Below, piece by piece: positions 25,931 to 35,991 of a stretch of DNA of 64,000 nucleotides; the first letter of the stretch is position 1; each line of letters opens with the position of its first letter. Source of the DNA: Anaerococcus nagyae (lineage in GTDB: Bacteria > Bacillota > Clostridia > Tissierellales > Peptoniphilaceae); assembly GCF_017874535.1 (NCBI RefSeq), contig NZ_JAGGLS010000001.1, forward strand, positions 248,001 through 312,000. The letters are read 5' to 3'. The notes beneath the pieces were generated by a model. The model worked only from the letters and a program-made list of their open reading frames with translations, searched no databases and had not been told where the DNA came from. The position numbers and the translations under genes are program-made.

Positions 25931-26245
25931 CTAGAATTCATCAAGCATTATTTTTTCAATATTCATAGAAGTATAATCTTCATTTGGAAGTTTCACTACC
26001 TCAGCATCCAAATCTATTCTATCCTTATATTGATTTACATATTCTTCTAAAACATATGCATTTGGAGCTAGGAGAATATGGGTCGGTCTCTTTTCTTCCA
26101 TCGCTTTGTCGAATATATTTAAACTACATAAATAAACCTCAGCACATGATCCAGAAAAATCTATAAATCTTTGGAATCTTTCATGAAACAGTTTTGAAGA
26201 TATCCCTGTTTCCGCAATTATTAATATCTTTTTTTTATTTTTCAT
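25931..26245 (-). CDS. PTS EIIB (lactose/cellobiose)-like protein lacking the catalytic cysteine
   Basis: A 104-residue small protein. It starts KKILIIAETGISSKLF, like the first strand and loop of lactose/cellobiose EIIB (LFCSAGMSTSLL), and later has HILLAPNAYVLEEYV, like the VVLLGPQIAYML strand. At the phosphocysteine position the alignment gives alanine and there is no cysteine in the loop, so phosphotransfer looks impossible. It overlaps iolG by 11 bases and precedes the second dehydrogenase by 9, so it is a true operon member. A regulatory or structural role is possible; homology is inferred by eye. Confidence 0.6.
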   Translation of the reverse strand: MKNKKKILIIAETGISSKLFHERFQRFIDFSGSCAEVYLCSLNIFDKAMEEKRPTHILLAPNAYVLEEYVNQYKDRIDLDAEVVKLPNEDYTSMNIEKIMLDEF

Positions 26246-27248
26246 CTATCATTCTTACTTTCACAGGTTCACCTAAATCTAGGGATTCTTTTGCAGCTAT
26301 AGCACATCTTTGGGCCATAATCGCATCATCAAATGTCACTGATGTTTCTCTATTATTAAAGACAGCATCTGCAAAATCATTAAGTTCATCAATATATGCT
26401 TGTGTATATCTTTCTAAGAAAAAGTGGAGTGGATTTGGGGTGTGGTAGCCATCTTTTGTTGCGTAAACAACATTTGCATCAAGGTCATTTTCCACCATAG
26501 CTGTTCCTTCAGAACCAAACGCTTCTAGCCTTTGGTCATAACCATAAACTGCTCTTCTTGAATTTAGTATTACACCTATTGATCCATCTGCAAATTTTAA
26601 ATTAACTATAGCAGTATCCACATCTAGGTCTTTGATATCAGGATTTACTAGAGCATCTCCTTGAGTATAAACTTCAACTATTTCTTGACCAGAAATATAC
26701 CTTGCCATGTCAAAATCATGAATCATCATATCCATAAATAGACCACCTGATGTTTTTACATAATCAACTCCTGGTGCTTCTGGATCTCTAGAATCAACTC
26801 TTAATAACTCTAATTTCCCAACTTTTCCTTCATCTACTAATTTTTTAACATATTTGAAATTTCTATCATATCTTCTGTTAACTCCGATTTGGAATTGAAC
26901 ACCAGCTTTTTTTACAGCTTCATAAGCTTTTACCGTTTCTTCATCTGAAAGTGAAACTGGTTTTTCGCAGAATATATGTTTTCCTGCTTCAGCAGCTTTT
27001 ATTATGTAATCAACATGTGTACTTGTTGGTGTGCATATTAAAACAGCATCTATTTCTGGATCATTAAAAATAACTGCTGGATCATTCGTAATTTTTACTC
27101 CTACTGCTTCTTCAAATTCTTCCATATCTTTTGCATAAGCATCGGCTATAGCCTTAATTTTGATAATTGGATTAGTACTTAAATTTCTTGCGTGAATCTG
27201 TCCAATCCTGCCTGCTCCTAAAATGCCTACCATTAATTTATCTGCCAT
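26235..27248 (-). CDS. iolG: myo-Inositol 2-dehydrogenase
   Basis: A 337-residue Gfo/Idh/MocA dehydrogenase performing the first step, myo-inositol to 2-keto-myo-inositol with NAD+. Motifs: GAGRIGQIHARNL (NAD), CEKPVS (catalytic lysine), IGVNRRYDRNF, and MIHDFDMARYISG (catalytic Asp and His). Length and motif series match IolG. AGGAGG lies before the ATG. It sits 24 bases after the symporter gene. Confidence 0.92.
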   Translation of the reverse strand: MADKLMVGILGAGRIGQIHARNLSTNPIIKIKAIADAYAKDMEEFEEAVGVKITNDPAVIFNDPEIDAVLICTPTSTHVDYIIKAAEAGKHIFCEKPVSLSDEETVKAYEAVKKAGVQFQIGVNRRYDRNFKYVKKLVDEGKVGKLELLRVDSRDPEAPGVDYVKTSGGLFMDMMIHDFDMARYISGQEIVEVYTQGDALVNPDIKDLDVDTAIVNLKFADGSIGVILNSRRAVYGYDQRLEAFGSEGTAMVENDLDANVVYATKDGYHTPNPLHFFLERYTQAYIDELNDFADAVFNNRETSVTFDDAIMAQRCAIAAKESLDLGEPVKVRMIDEK

Positions 27249-27272
27249 AATTTTACCTCCTATGACTCTATA

Positions 27273-28877
27273 TTATTTTGCAATTCCCAACGGTGAGAAT
27301 AATAAGTAAACTAAAACTACTACAATACTGATTATCATTGCTACTTGTCTAACGTGTGGCCATTGAACCGTTCCAACTTCTGAAGCTATTGAGTAATCCT
27401 CTATAATGAATTCTTCACCTTTATTTGTAATTTTTGATACTATCCACATTACCAGTAAGTCTAATAAGAACAATACGCTTAGTACATATAAGTAGTGGAC
27501 ATTCTTTAATAGTATTTTTGATAGTCCATAAAATACTACATGGAATATCATGGTTACCTTAGCACCTTGAGCTGTTGCAGTTTTAGAATAAAAAGCAAAT
27601 AATATCATCACAAGTAAAGGCATATTGTAAAGTCCATTAAACTCTTGTACGAAAGCATAAAGTCCTGAACCAGCTTTAGATATAAAAGGTGCAACTATAA
27701 TAGCAATAATGCCTAGTGTCACATTTGTGATCCTGCCCATCTTAGCCATTTGCTGTGGACTAGCTTCTTTATTTATGAGCGGTTTATAAAAATCTAGCAC
27801 AAACAAAGTGGAAGTTGATGATAAACTTCCTGCAAATGATGAAAGTATAGCTCCAAATATAACTGCTCCAAAGAAACCTAAAGCCCACTGTGGTAAAACT
27901 TCAACCACTAAGTTTGGATAAGCTGCATCTGGCAAGTTTAAGAATTTATCTCCAAAAATATTTCTTGCTACTACTCCAGGGAATACTAAAAATAAAGCTC
28001 CAAATATCTTAAAAGTACCCACCATTAAAGCACCTTTTTGTGCTTCTTGTAAGTTTTTAGCTGCAAAAGCCTTTTGAACTATCATTTGGTTAGTACACCA
28101 AAAGAATAAGTTATTAAAAAACATACCAGTAAACAAGGTAGGCCAAGGAACTATCTCGGAATCAACTGCTCCAATAGAATTAAGTAACTCTGGAGTATTA
28201 TCCACAACTGACTCAACACCACTTACAAAGCTGCCATTTCCTAATAACTTTAATCCTAAAAATGGTATAGCAAGACCTCCAATTATTAGGCCAAATTGAT
28301 ATATAGTATCTGAATAAGCTGATAACTTCATCCCACCTAAGAATAAGTATAAAACTCCTACTACTCCAATCAGTATAGCCATAATAGCTATTGCTACTTC
28401 ACGACTAACACCTAGCATTTGATCTAGACCAAAAATTCTATTAAAAACCAATGATCCAGAGTAAAGTACAACCGGCATAAAACTTACCATGTAAGTAATA
28501 ATAAATAGTAAGGAAACGATTCTTTTAGTTGTAGTATCATATCTTATTTCAAGAAAATCTGATATAGTTCCTATACCATGTCTAAAATACTTTGGCAAAA
28601 ATACTGCAGCAAGTAAGGCAATCGCTATTGCTGATGTAACCTCCCAAGCCATTACCTGCATACCTGCAGCATAAGATTGTCCATTTTGACCAACTATCTG
28701 TTCTGTAGATAGGTTGGTCATTATTATTGTCCCTGCTACAACAGCAGCACTCAGAGAGCGACCACCTAGAAAGTAATCATCTGCACTTTCTGTAGTATTA
28801 CTCCCTTTGGTCTTATTATAGGCTATAAAACCAATGAGCGTGATTACTATAGCAAAGCTTGCAAATACAAAAAACAT
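27273..28877 (-). CDS. Sodium:solute symporter, probable inositol transporter
   Basis: A 534-residue solute:sodium symporter (SSS family) with about 14 transmembrane segments. Family marks include YFLGGRSLSAAVVAGTIIMTNLSTEQIVGQNG at the N-terminus and the GGMKLSAYSDTIYQ and AGSLSSTSTLFVLDFYKP stretches, the latter the Na+-site helix. It lies inside the inositol operon between iolE and iolG, replacing the IolT-type (major facilitator) or ABC inositol importers of other bacteria. Substrate assigned from context and from the existence of SSS inositol transporters. Confidence 0.85.
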   Translation of the reverse strand: MFFVFASFAIVITLIGFIAYNKTKGSNTTESADDYFLGGRSLSAAVVAGTIIMTNLSTEQIVGQNGQSYAAGMQVMAWEVTSAIAIALLAAVFLPKYFRHGIGTISDFLEIRYDTTTKRIVSLLFIITYMVSFMPVVLYSGSLVFNRIFGLDQMLGVSREVAIAIMAILIGVVGVLYLFLGGMKLSAYSDTIYQFGLIIGGLAIPFLGLKLLGNGSFVSGVESVVDNTPELLNSIGAVDSEIVPWPTLFTGMFFNNLFFWCTNQMIVQKAFAAKNLQEAQKGALMVGTFKIFGALFLVFPGVVARNIFGDKFLNLPDAAYPNLVVEVLPQWALGFFGAVIFGAILSSFAGSLSSTSTLFVLDFYKPLINKEASPQQMAKMGRITNVTLGIIAIIVAPFISKAGSGLYAFVQEFNGLYNMPLLVMILFAFYSKTATAQGAKVTMIFHVVFYGLSKILLKNVHYLYVLSVLFLLDLLVMWIVSKITNKGEEFIIEDYSIASEVGTVQWPHVRQVAMIISIVVVLVYLLFSPLGIAK

Positions 28878-28896
28878 ATATTACCTCTCTGCTATT

Positions 28897-29805
28897 TTAT
28901 TTTTCTGTCCCTTCAATTATTTTATTAGACATTAGTAAGTCAATATAATCATGTGCCTTCTTATGATATAAATATGGATTTGCTAAAGCTGGATCTTGTT
29001 CAGCTTCTACTACTATCCAACCTTGATAGTTATTTTCTAAAAGCATATCAATAATCGGCTTAAAATCAACACATCCATCAGATGGAACTGTAAATGTTCC
29101 TGATTTTACTGATTTAAGGAATGACCATGATTCTTCTTTTGATTTCTTTTGATTTTCTGGTCTGATATCTTTAAAGTGGACGTGTTTGATTCTATCAATA
29201 TATTTTTTAAGAAAAGCTATATGATCTTCACCTGAGAATACTAAATGTCCTGTATCATATAATAAGAACACTTTTTCTGGATCTGTCATTTCCATTAGCT
29301 TATCTACCTCTTCTGTTGTTTGAACACCTGTTCCCATATGGTGGTGATAAACTATCTTCATGTCCTTTTCTAAAGCCAGATCACCTAGTTTATTAAGTCC
29401 TTCAGCTAGTTTATCCCATTCTTCATCTGTAAAAGAAGGCTTATTATCAAACACAGGTGTATCTTCTAATCCTTGTACAGAATGACCTTGTTCTGCAACC
29501 ACTATAACTTTAGCGCCCATAGCATGTAGAAAGTCTCTATGGTCTATAAATGCTTTTTCAGTTTCTTCAAACGGTTTAGTTGTTAGGAAAGCTGAAAACC
29601 AAGCTGATGCTACTTCCAAATTTCTAGGCTCAAGATACGATCTTAGAATTTTAGGATCTCTTGGATACTTATTCCCTATTTCTGTTCCTTGGTAACCAGC
29701 AAGAGCCATCTCAGATATACATTGTTCAAAAGTTAACTCACCACCTAATTCTGGTAGATCATCATTAGTCCAACCTATTGGTGCACATGCTAATTTAATT
29801 GCCAT
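28897..29805 (-). CDS. iolE: Inosose dehydratase
   Basis: A 302-residue TIM-barrel enzyme of the xylose-isomerase-like superfamily. It dehydrates 2-keto-myo-inositol to 3D-trihydroxycyclohexane-1,2-dione. Diagnostic: CAPIGWTNDDLPELGGE at the N-terminus, GYQGTEIGNKYP, VVAEQGHSVQG, metal-site regions YHHHMGTGVQT, LLYDTGHLVFSGED, HVHFKDIRP and WIVVEAEQDP. Second enzyme of the pathway, between iolD and the symporter. Confidence 0.95.
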   Translation of the reverse strand: MAIKLACAPIGWTNDDLPELGGELTFEQCISEMALAGYQGTEIGNKYPRDPKILRSYLEPRNLEVASAWFSAFLTTKPFEETEKAFIDHRDFLHAMGAKVIVVAEQGHSVQGLEDTPVFDNKPSFTDEEWDKLAEGLNKLGDLALEKDMKIVYHHHMGTGVQTTEEVDKLMEMTDPEKVFLLYDTGHLVFSGEDHIAFLKKYIDRIKHVHFKDIRPENQKKSKEESWSFLKSVKSGTFTVPSDGCVDFKPIIDMLLENNYQGWIVVEAEQDPALANPYLYHKKAHDYIDLLMSNKIIEGTEK

Positions 29806-29817
29806 ATTATAATCTCC

Positions 29818-31740
29818 TTAATATTTTCTTGATTCATTTCTATGATTTATTATATTTTCATAGACTTCTTTTTGAGCTTCGTCTTTACCTACTTCTGCTA
29901 CTCCTACATTCCACCAAGCTTCATATCCATCTATCATAGTTTTTGGTATAACTTTTAGATCGAACAGTACTGGCTTATCGCTTGATTTGCTATCTTCTAG
30001 AGCCTGTTTAAATTCATCTAGTGTCTTACAGCTATAAGTTGTCCAGCCATATGCCTCACCTACTTTAGTATAGTCAGCTGTAAGTAAATCTCCTGACGTA
30101 GTTTGACCATCTCTATATCTAAACTCAGTTGCTAAGCTTCCTACTTTATGGTTCATCTGAAGGTTATTGATACAGCCAAAACCACTATTATCAAATATAA
30201 CTACATTTACTTTTTGTTTTTCTTGAATAATTGTTTGTAGCTCGCTATTTAACATTTGAAAAGATGCATCACCTACTACAGCAAATACTTCTTTATCAGG
30301 CTTAGCCCACTTTACGCCTAAAGTTGCAGCTACCTCATAGCCCATACATGAATATCCATATTCAGCATGATATCCATCTTTAACATCTGTTTGCCATAAT
30401 CTTTGTAGGTCAGAAGGTAATGAACCTCCAGCTGTGATAACGATTCCATTATCTTTAATAAATTCATTTAACGCAATGATTGCAGATGTTTGGGTTATTG
30501 TACCTCCTGTAAGTTTTACAAATTCATCTACCGTCCTCGGATCTCTTAGCTTTATTATTGGTTCAAAATTTGGATCATCATAATTATAGTTCTTAAGCTT
30601 AGTTAACTCTTCACTCCACCATGATTTAGCCTCCAAAATTTCATTACTATAAGATGATCTGTAATTAATTTTTGAAAGCTCGTCATCTAAATATGAAGCT
30701 GATAATTTTGCATCAGCAACTATTTGAAGGCCATCCATCTTATATGCATCAAATCTACTTACATTTATATTCACAAATTCTACTTTTGGATTTTGGAACA
30801 ACCACTTAGATGAAGTTGTGAAATCAGATAATCTAGATCCAAAAGTCAAAATCAAGTCTGCTTCTTTAGCTATAATATTTGCAGCGTATGTACCAGTAAC
30901 CCCTATACCACCTAAGCACATGTCAGATGATGATTTAATAGCTGACTTACCAGCTTGGGTTTCTCCAAATGGTATATTGTACTTATTTAAAAATTCATCT
31001 ATCCTCTCACCAGCTTCCGAATATTTTACACCTCCTCCAATGATAGCTAATGGTTTCTTAGAATTTTTAATAAGTTCTACTGCATCTTTTATATCTGAAT
31101 CAACTGGAACACTTCTTCTAATTTTATGAATACGTTTTTTAAAGAAATAATCTGGATAATCATAGGATTCACCTTCTACATCTTGGGGCATAGCTATTAC
31201 ACATGCGCCTGTTTCCTCAGGATCAGTTAATACTCTCATAGCATTAATTAGAGCACTCATAAGTTGTTCCGGTCTATTTATCCTATCCCAATACTTGCTA
31301 ACTGGTTTAAAGACATCATTAGTTGTAATTGATAGGTCATATGATTGCTGAACTTGTTGCAAAACAGGATCAGGCTGTCTGCTTGCAAATGTATCAGATG
31401 GAAATAATAGCAACGGAATTTGATTTACCGTAGCAGTTGCTGCTGCAGTTACCATATTTGCAGAACCTGGCCCAACTGATGCTGAACAGGGAATTATTTT
31501 TCTTCTATTATTTTGTTTCGCATAAGCTATGGCTGTATGGCACATACCTTGCTCATTTCTGCCTTGATAAGTTTTTAGATTATGATTTCCTTGCTCAAGA
31601 GCCTGGCCTAAACCTACAGCCATCCCATGACCAAAAATTGTAAATATTCCTTCAACATATTTTTCTTCTTTACCATCAAATTCTATATATTGATTATCTA
31701 AAAACTTCACTATTGCTTGAGACATAGTCAATTTTGCCAT
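29818..31740 (-). CDS. iolD: 3D-(3,5/4)-trihydroxycyclohexane-1,2-dione hydrolase
   Basis: A 640-residue thiamine-diphosphate enzyme that opens the inositol-derived ring to 5-deoxyglucuronate. The N-terminal PYR domain has GHGMAVGLGQALEQ and TYQGRNEQGMCHTA (catalytic Glu region); the C-terminal PP domain has the ThDP/Mg motif GDASFQMLNSELQTI ending in FDN. Length matches IolD (about 640). The ATG overlaps the iolC stop by one base. Central gene of the operon. Confidence 0.96.
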   Translation of the reverse strand: MAKLTMSQAIVKFLDNQYIEFDGKEEKYVEGIFTIFGHGMAVGLGQALEQGNHNLKTYQGRNEQGMCHTAIAYAKQNNRRKIIPCSASVGPGSANMVTAAATATVNQIPLLLFPSDTFASRQPDPVLQQVQQSYDLSITTNDVFKPVSKYWDRINRPEQLMSALINAMRVLTDPEETGACVIAMPQDVEGESYDYPDYFFKKRIHKIRRSVPVDSDIKDAVELIKNSKKPLAIIGGGVKYSEAGERIDEFLNKYNIPFGETQAGKSAIKSSSDMCLGGIGVTGTYAANIIAKEADLILTFGSRLSDFTTSSKWLFQNPKVEFVNINVSRFDAYKMDGLQIVADAKLSASYLDDELSKINYRSSYSNEILEAKSWWSEELTKLKNYNYDDPNFEPIIKLRDPRTVDEFVKLTGGTITQTSAIIALNEFIKDNGIVITAGGSLPSDLQRLWQTDVKDGYHAEYGYSCMGYEVAATLGVKWAKPDKEVFAVVGDASFQMLNSELQTIIQEKQKVNVVIFDNSGFGCINNLQMNHKVGSLATEFRYRDGQTTSGDLLTADYTKVGEAYGWTTYSCKTLDEFKQALEDSKSSDKPVLFDLKVIPKTMIDGYEAWWNVGVAEVGKDEAQKEVYENIINHRNESRKY

Positions 31741-32771
31741 TACTTATCACCTCTCGCTACCATATCTCCGTATTGCTCTTTTGTTTGTTTTATAAACTTC
31801 TTAACTTCTTCTGTATTTGGCAAGTCTGAAGAAGAATTACTTCTTATCATCATAGCAGCTTGAGCAGATGCCATCTCTAGACAATCTATAATGTCATAAT
31901 CATTAAATAAAGCATATAGAAAAGCTGAAGCATACCCATCTCCACCGCCAAAACCTTTTCTTGCTTTTACAGGGAAAGGTTTAATAGAATAACTCTCGCC
32001 ATTTTTAGTATAAGCATTAGATCCCTCTTTACCATGTTTAATGACTAAAAGCTTTACTCCTTCGTTAAACCAATACTTAGCAGACTCTTCATCACTTAAT
32101 TTATTATCTACAAGCAATCTCTCTGTTAGATCAAATTCTTTACGTGATCCCATTATTATGTCAGCTTCTTGAGCAACTATCGAATAATATATTGATATTT
32201 CATCCTCATTTTTCCAATTATAATCTCTAAAGTCCACATCAAAAATAATCTTTGTTCTCGCTCTTTTAGCAAAGGACATAGCTTTTAAAATAGCTTCTCT
32301 TGATGGTGACTCAGCTAAGGCAGTCCCAGATACTAAAATCGCTTTAGCTTTTTTAATGTAGTCATAGTCTATATCTTCTACGGATAAGGCAAGGTCAGCT
32401 GCTTGATTACGATACATTAAGATGCTACTTTCACTTTCTGATTTCATCTCAGTAAATGTAAGCCCAATTTTTTCACCATTTTTAGCTCTTATTATGTGGC
32501 TAGTATCTATATTTTCTTCATTTTCTAAAAGCTCAAGGGCAAAATCTCCCAGCTGATCGTCAGATATCTTTGCTATCATTCCTATCTTAAGACCATGCCT
32601 ATTGGTACCTATTGCCGTATTTACGGTTGATCCTCCAATATATCTTTCGAATTTAACTACATTTTTTAGCGGACCAAACCCTTCCTCAGGAGAAGGGTTG
32701 AAATCTACTGCAATCCTACCAATTGTAATAATATCTAGATCTCTATCTTTTGGTAAATCTATATATTTCAT
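31740..32771 (-). CDS. iolC: 5-Dehydro-2-deoxygluconokinase
   Basis: A 343-residue PfkB-family kinase that phosphorylates 2-deoxy-5-keto-gluconate. Signature parts: [12 protein letters not shown] at the N-terminus, [13 protein letters not shown] (substrate glycines) and [20 protein letters not shown] (anion hole and catalytic Asp). The TRL-like kinase length is normal; the fused aldolase domain found in some Gram-negative IolC proteins is absent. It overlaps iolA by 4 bases upstream and iolD by 1 base downstream. Confidence 0.94.
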   Translation of the reverse strand: MKYIDLPKDRDLDIITIGRIAVDFNPSPEEGFGPLKNVVKFERYIGGSTVNTAIGTNRHGLKIGMIAKISDDQLGDFALELLENEENIDTSHIIRAKNGEKIGLTFTEMKSESESSILMYRNQAADLALSVEDIDYDYIKKAKAILVSGTALAESPSREAILKAMSFAKRARTKIIFDVDFRDYNWKNEDEISIYYSIVAQEADIIMGSRKEFDLTERLLVDNKLSDEESAKYWFNEGVKLLVIKHGKEGSNAYTKNGESYSIKPFPVKARKGFGGGDGYASAFLYALFNDYDIIDCLEMASAQAAMMIRSNSSSDLPNTEEVKKFIKQTKEQYGDMVARGDK

Positions 32772-34231
32772 TGTTCTTCAAATCTCCCAGTTCTAAGTTG
32801 AGCTGTAACAACTTTTCTTCTTGTGTAAAACTCTACTCCGTCTTTTCCATTTGTATGAAGATCACCAAAGAATGAGTTTCTCCAGCCTGAGAATGAATAG
32901 AATGCTACTGGAGCTGGTACTCCTAAATTGATTCCAAGCATACCTGCAGGAATATTTTCTCTAAAGTATCTAATAGCAGCTGCATCATTAGTAAATAGAC
33001 AAGATCCATTAGCTAACTCATGTTGTTGCGCTATACCTATTGCTTCTTTTAAAGTTTTTACTTTAAACACTGATACTACCGGGGCAAACAATTCTTCTTT
33101 GTATTGAGTCATATCTGTAGTTACATTTTCAAATATTGTAGGTCCAACGAAGAATCCATTTTCAGGAATATTTTTTCTACCATCAAGTATTAGAGTGGCT
33201 CCTTCTTCAATACCTTTTGCTATTTGCTCGAAAGTTCTTTGTTGATTTTCTTTCCTTATAACTGGACCTAAGTCTACGCTATCATCTTTAGATCCATCAC
33301 CCATCTTAAGTTCTTGTGCCGCTTCTATGAATTTTTCCATAAATTTATCATAGATACCTTCTTGAACCAATAAAACTGGAGAAGCCATGCATCTTTGACC
33401 TGCAGTACCAAATGCACCTCCTATAATTTTTGTAACAGCATCATCTATATCAGCATCATCTAGGACAATTGTATGGTTCTTAGCTCCTGCTAGGACTTGT
33501 ACTCTCTTATTATTTTCTGTACCGTGATGATAAACATATTTTCCAACTGGTGTTGAACCAACAAAAGATATAGCTTTTACGTCTTTATTTTCAAGTAGTT
33601 CATTTACTACATCTGGGCCACCATTAACTATATTTAAAACTCCATTTGGTACACCAGCTTCTTCACATAGCTCTACCACTCTTTTCATAAGTAAAGGTGT
33701 TTTTTCAGAAGGTTTTAAAACTACAGTATTGCCTACTGCTATAGCAAGTGGAAACATCCAGAAAGGAACCATCATCGGGAAATTAAACGGACAAATACAT
33801 CCTATTACACCTATCGGATATTTATAATTATGAACTTCTACATCTGTTGCTACAGAAGGCGAGCTGTCACCCATTGTTAAATTGAATACACTTGCTGCAT
33901 GCTCACAGTTTTCTATACCTCTGCCTACTTCACCAAGAGCATCACTAAAAACTTTTCCATTTTCTAAAGTAATAAGTCTAGCTAGCTCTTCTTTGTTTTC
34001 TGTGAGTAAATTTTGTAATTTAAATAGAATCTTTTGTCTTTTTAAAGTTGAAACTTTTGACCAACTTTCAAATGTTTCAGAAGCAATTTTAATAGCCTCC
34101 GCTGTTTCTTCTCGGGTTGACATTGGAGTTTTTCCAATTACCTCTCCGCTAGCCGGATTGTAAACATCTTCAAATTTATCTGTTTTTGCCTCTACAAATT
34201 GACCATTAATATAATTTTTTATTTCGTGCAT
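32768..34231 (-). CDS. iolA: Methylmalonate/malonate-semialdehyde dehydrogenase (CoA-acylating)
   Basis: An aldehyde dehydrogenase of 487 residues that turns malonic semialdehyde and CoA into acetyl-CoA, NADH and CO2. The start chosen is the ATG at 34229-34231 ([15 protein letters not shown]), preceded by GGAAGGATG and overlapping the iolB TAA by one base; the in-frame start nine codons earlier lacks a site. Motifs: [26 protein letters not shown] and catalytic cysteine in [15 protein letters not shown] replaces the usual glutamate stretch, as in MMSDH enzymes. Confidence 0.93.
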   Translation of the reverse strand: MHEIKNYINGQFVEAKTDKFEDVYNPASGEVIGKTPMSTREETAEAIKIASETFESWSKVSTLKRQKILFKLQNLLTENKEELARLITLENGKVFSDALGEVGRGIENCEHAASVFNLTMGDSSPSVATDVEVHNYKYPIGVIGCICPFNFPMMVPFWMFPLAIAVGNTVVLKPSEKTPLLMKRVVELCEEAGVPNGVLNIVNGGPDVVNELLENKDVKAISFVGSTPVGKYVYHHGTENNKRVQVLAGAKNHTIVLDDADIDDAVTKIIGGAFGTAGQRCMASPVLLVQEGIYDKFMEKFIEAAQELKMGDGSKDDSVDLGPVIRKENQQRTFEQIAKGIEEGATLILDGRKNIPENGFFVGPTIFENVTTDMTQYKEELFAPVVSVFKVKTLKEAIGIAQQHELANGSCLFTNDAAAIRYFRENIPAGMLGINLGVPAPVAFYSFSGWRNSFFGDLHTNGKDGVEFYTRRKVVTAQLRTGRFEEQ

Positions 34232-35055
34232 TATACATCCTTCCTTTCTATAATCCACTCATGTTCTTCTTGATTGTGAAATTTCCATTCTTTACGTGGT
34301 CCTGCCATTACATTTAGATAATATGAATTATATCCATAAGGAACTGCTACTGGATGATATCCTTTTGGAACTAGTACAGTATCATAATTATTTACCGTCA
34401 TAGTTTCATCCAAGTCTAAATCATCTGTATAAATTCTTTGAAAAACAAATCCTTGTTCTTTGTCTTGTTCATGATAATAAATTTCTTCTAACAGAGTCTC
34501 TTCTTCACTGGCAGTATCATGCTTATGTGGTGGATAAGATGACCAATTTGCTTCTCCAGTATAAACTTCAACTACAATTAATTGATCTGATATAAGACTA
34601 TCGTCAGCTAAGATGTTGTTCACATCTCGAATGTTCATACCTTTTCCTCTATGCTCAGTTTCTATTTCCTCAGCTTTTATTAATACTGATTTCATCTTTT
34701 TGTCAGTCTTAGCATATCCTATTACAACTCGGCCATTAGAATTTGTTGTAATCTCAAAACTATCTCCATTTGTTACATATACAGCATCAGTTGGATTCTT
34801 ATCAAAATTATTTTTTCTTTGACCTATATCATAATAAGATTCTTCTCCATTAACTTTTACATTAACTTTTCCTTCTACTACGACTACACAGGCTTCTATT
34901 CCTTCTAAAGATTCACTATAATGTGCTCCTTCTTCAAAAACTAAAGCTTTCAAACCAATATATTTTAATATGGACTTGTTAACTTCTATATTTTGAAGAT
35001 AAGTTAACCCGTTACCAATATCAAGATCCAAATTTTTAACTTTTAAATCGGCCAC
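34231..35055 (-). CDS. iolB: 5-Deoxy-glucuronate isomerase
   Basis: A 274-residue bicupin enzyme that converts 5-deoxyglucuronate to 2-deoxy-5-keto-gluconate. Metal-site parts are [10 protein letters not shown] (His pair), EEIYYH and the closing [25 protein letters not shown]. First gene of the inositol operon; it uses a GTG start (35053-35055) behind AAAGGAG. Two candidate operators and a near-consensus promoter lie directly upstream. Confidence 0.95.
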   Translation of the reverse strand: MADLKVKNLDLDIGNGLTYLQNIEVNKSILKYIGLKALVFEEGAHYSESLEGIEACVVVVEGKVNVKVNGEESYYDIGQRKNNFDKNPTDAVYVTNGDSFEITTNSNGRVVIGYAKTDKKMKSVLIKAEEIETEHRGKGMNIRDVNNILADDSLISDQLIVVEVYTGEANWSSYPPHKHDTASEEETLLEEIYYHEQDKEQGFVFQRIYTDDLDLDETMTVNNYDTVLVPKGYHPVAVPYGYNSYYLNVMAGPRKEWKFHNQEEHEWIIERKDV

Positions 35056-35070
35056 AATTTCTCCTTTCGA

Positions 35071-35132
35071 TCAATTTGATCAATTTAATCATCTTTTGTG
35101 TTTATTTTAATTCAATTTTATCAATTTGTCAA
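35071..35132 (-). promoter_or_regulatory. Inositol operon promoter with paired TCAATTT operators
   Basis: Minus-strand TTGACA (35127-35132), 17-base spacer, TAAAAT (35104-35109) is a strong promoter. Two copies of TCAATTT-N2-TCAATTT (plus-strand 35112-35127 and 35071-35086) lie exactly 41 bases apart. The first fills the spacer between -35 and -10; the second lies just downstream of the expected start site. They are likely operators for the divergent DeoR-family regulator. Confidence 0.7.
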
Positions 35133-35215
35133 GATAAAATGTACGTTTTCCTAAATTTGATAATTTTTATTTCAATCATATAGTAATAAAGTAATATAAA
35201 TAGCTTGGAGGAAAG

Positions 35216-35971
35216 ATGAATAAAGAGCGCACCACATTAGTAGCTGAGTATATAATAAACAAAGGTGATGCATCAGTTGAAGAATTAGCAAAAAAATTTA
35301 ATGTTTCAGAGGTAACTATTAGAAGAGACTTAAGTAAATTAGAAAAAAAAGGCATAATTAGCAAATATTATGGTGGAGTAAAACCAGCACTTGAAAATAT
35401 GAGCAACTTCACCCTTAGACTAAACGAAAATTTAAGCGGTAAAGATAGTATAGCATATAAAGCAGGAAAGTTAATAGAAGAAAACGATATTATATTTATA
35501 GATTCTGGTACCACCGCTGCTAAATTACTTGATAATATTGATCAATTTATCAACCTCACTATTTTTACTAATAATTTAAGTATAGTTAATAAAGCTGTAA
35601 ACATGCCTAACGTAGATATAGTGCTTATAGGGGATTTTTACAGTAGGATTAGCAATTCTTTTATTTATAGGTCCAATTTTTCCAAGCTTAATTATGAAAA
35701 TCTTAATATTGATAAAGCCTTTATATCCGCAAGTGGAATAACTGTAGATAAAGGTCTTACAAATAGAAATCCCTTAGAACAAGAGATAAAAGCAAATGCT
35801 TCTAAAATATCTGACAAAATTTATTCCATGATGGATTCCAGCAAATTCGATAATTTTTATATGCTTAAAGTTTTAGACTTAAAAGATTTAGATATTTTAA
35901 TAACAGATAAAAAACCTAGTGAAGCATATATAGATTACCTTAAGAAAAATAAAATCAAATTAATTTACTAA
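35216..35971 (+). CDS. iolR: DeoR-family repressor, probable regulator of the inositol operon
   Basis: A 251-residue DeoR-family regulator: N-terminal helix-turn-helix (about 6-57, with VEELAKKFNVSEVTIRRDLSKLEKKG) and a sugar-phosphate-sensing DeoR_C domain with DSGTTAAKLL, FTNNL and VLIGDFY. Divergent from iolB with 160 bases between starts. In Bacillus IolR is also DeoR-family and responds to 2-deoxy-5-keto-gluconate-6-phosphate; the same role is inferred here, so the symbol is by analogy. RBS TGGAGGAAAG. Confidence 0.8.
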   Translation: MNKERTTLVAEYIINKGDASVEELAKKFNVSEVTIRRDLSKLEKKGIISKYYGGVKPALENMSNFTLRLNENLSGKDSIAYKAGKLIEENDIIFIDSGTTAAKLLDNIDQFINLTIFTNNLSIVNKAVNMPNVDIVLIGDFYSRISNSFIYRSNFSKLNYENLNIDKAFISASGITVDKGLTNRNPLEQEIKANASKISDKIYSMMDSSKFDNFYMLKVLDLKDLDILITDKKPSEAYIDYLKKNKIKLIY

Positions 35972-35991
35972 AATATAATAACTTCATAAAT

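Noticed and set aside
34232-34258. Longer start for iolA
   Set aside because: The extension lies inside the iolB end; the later ATG has a good ribosome binding site and the usual TAATG coupling.
35133-35160. cre site upstream of iolB
   Set aside because: GAAAACGTACAT resembles the core but lacks the final conserved C and further positions.
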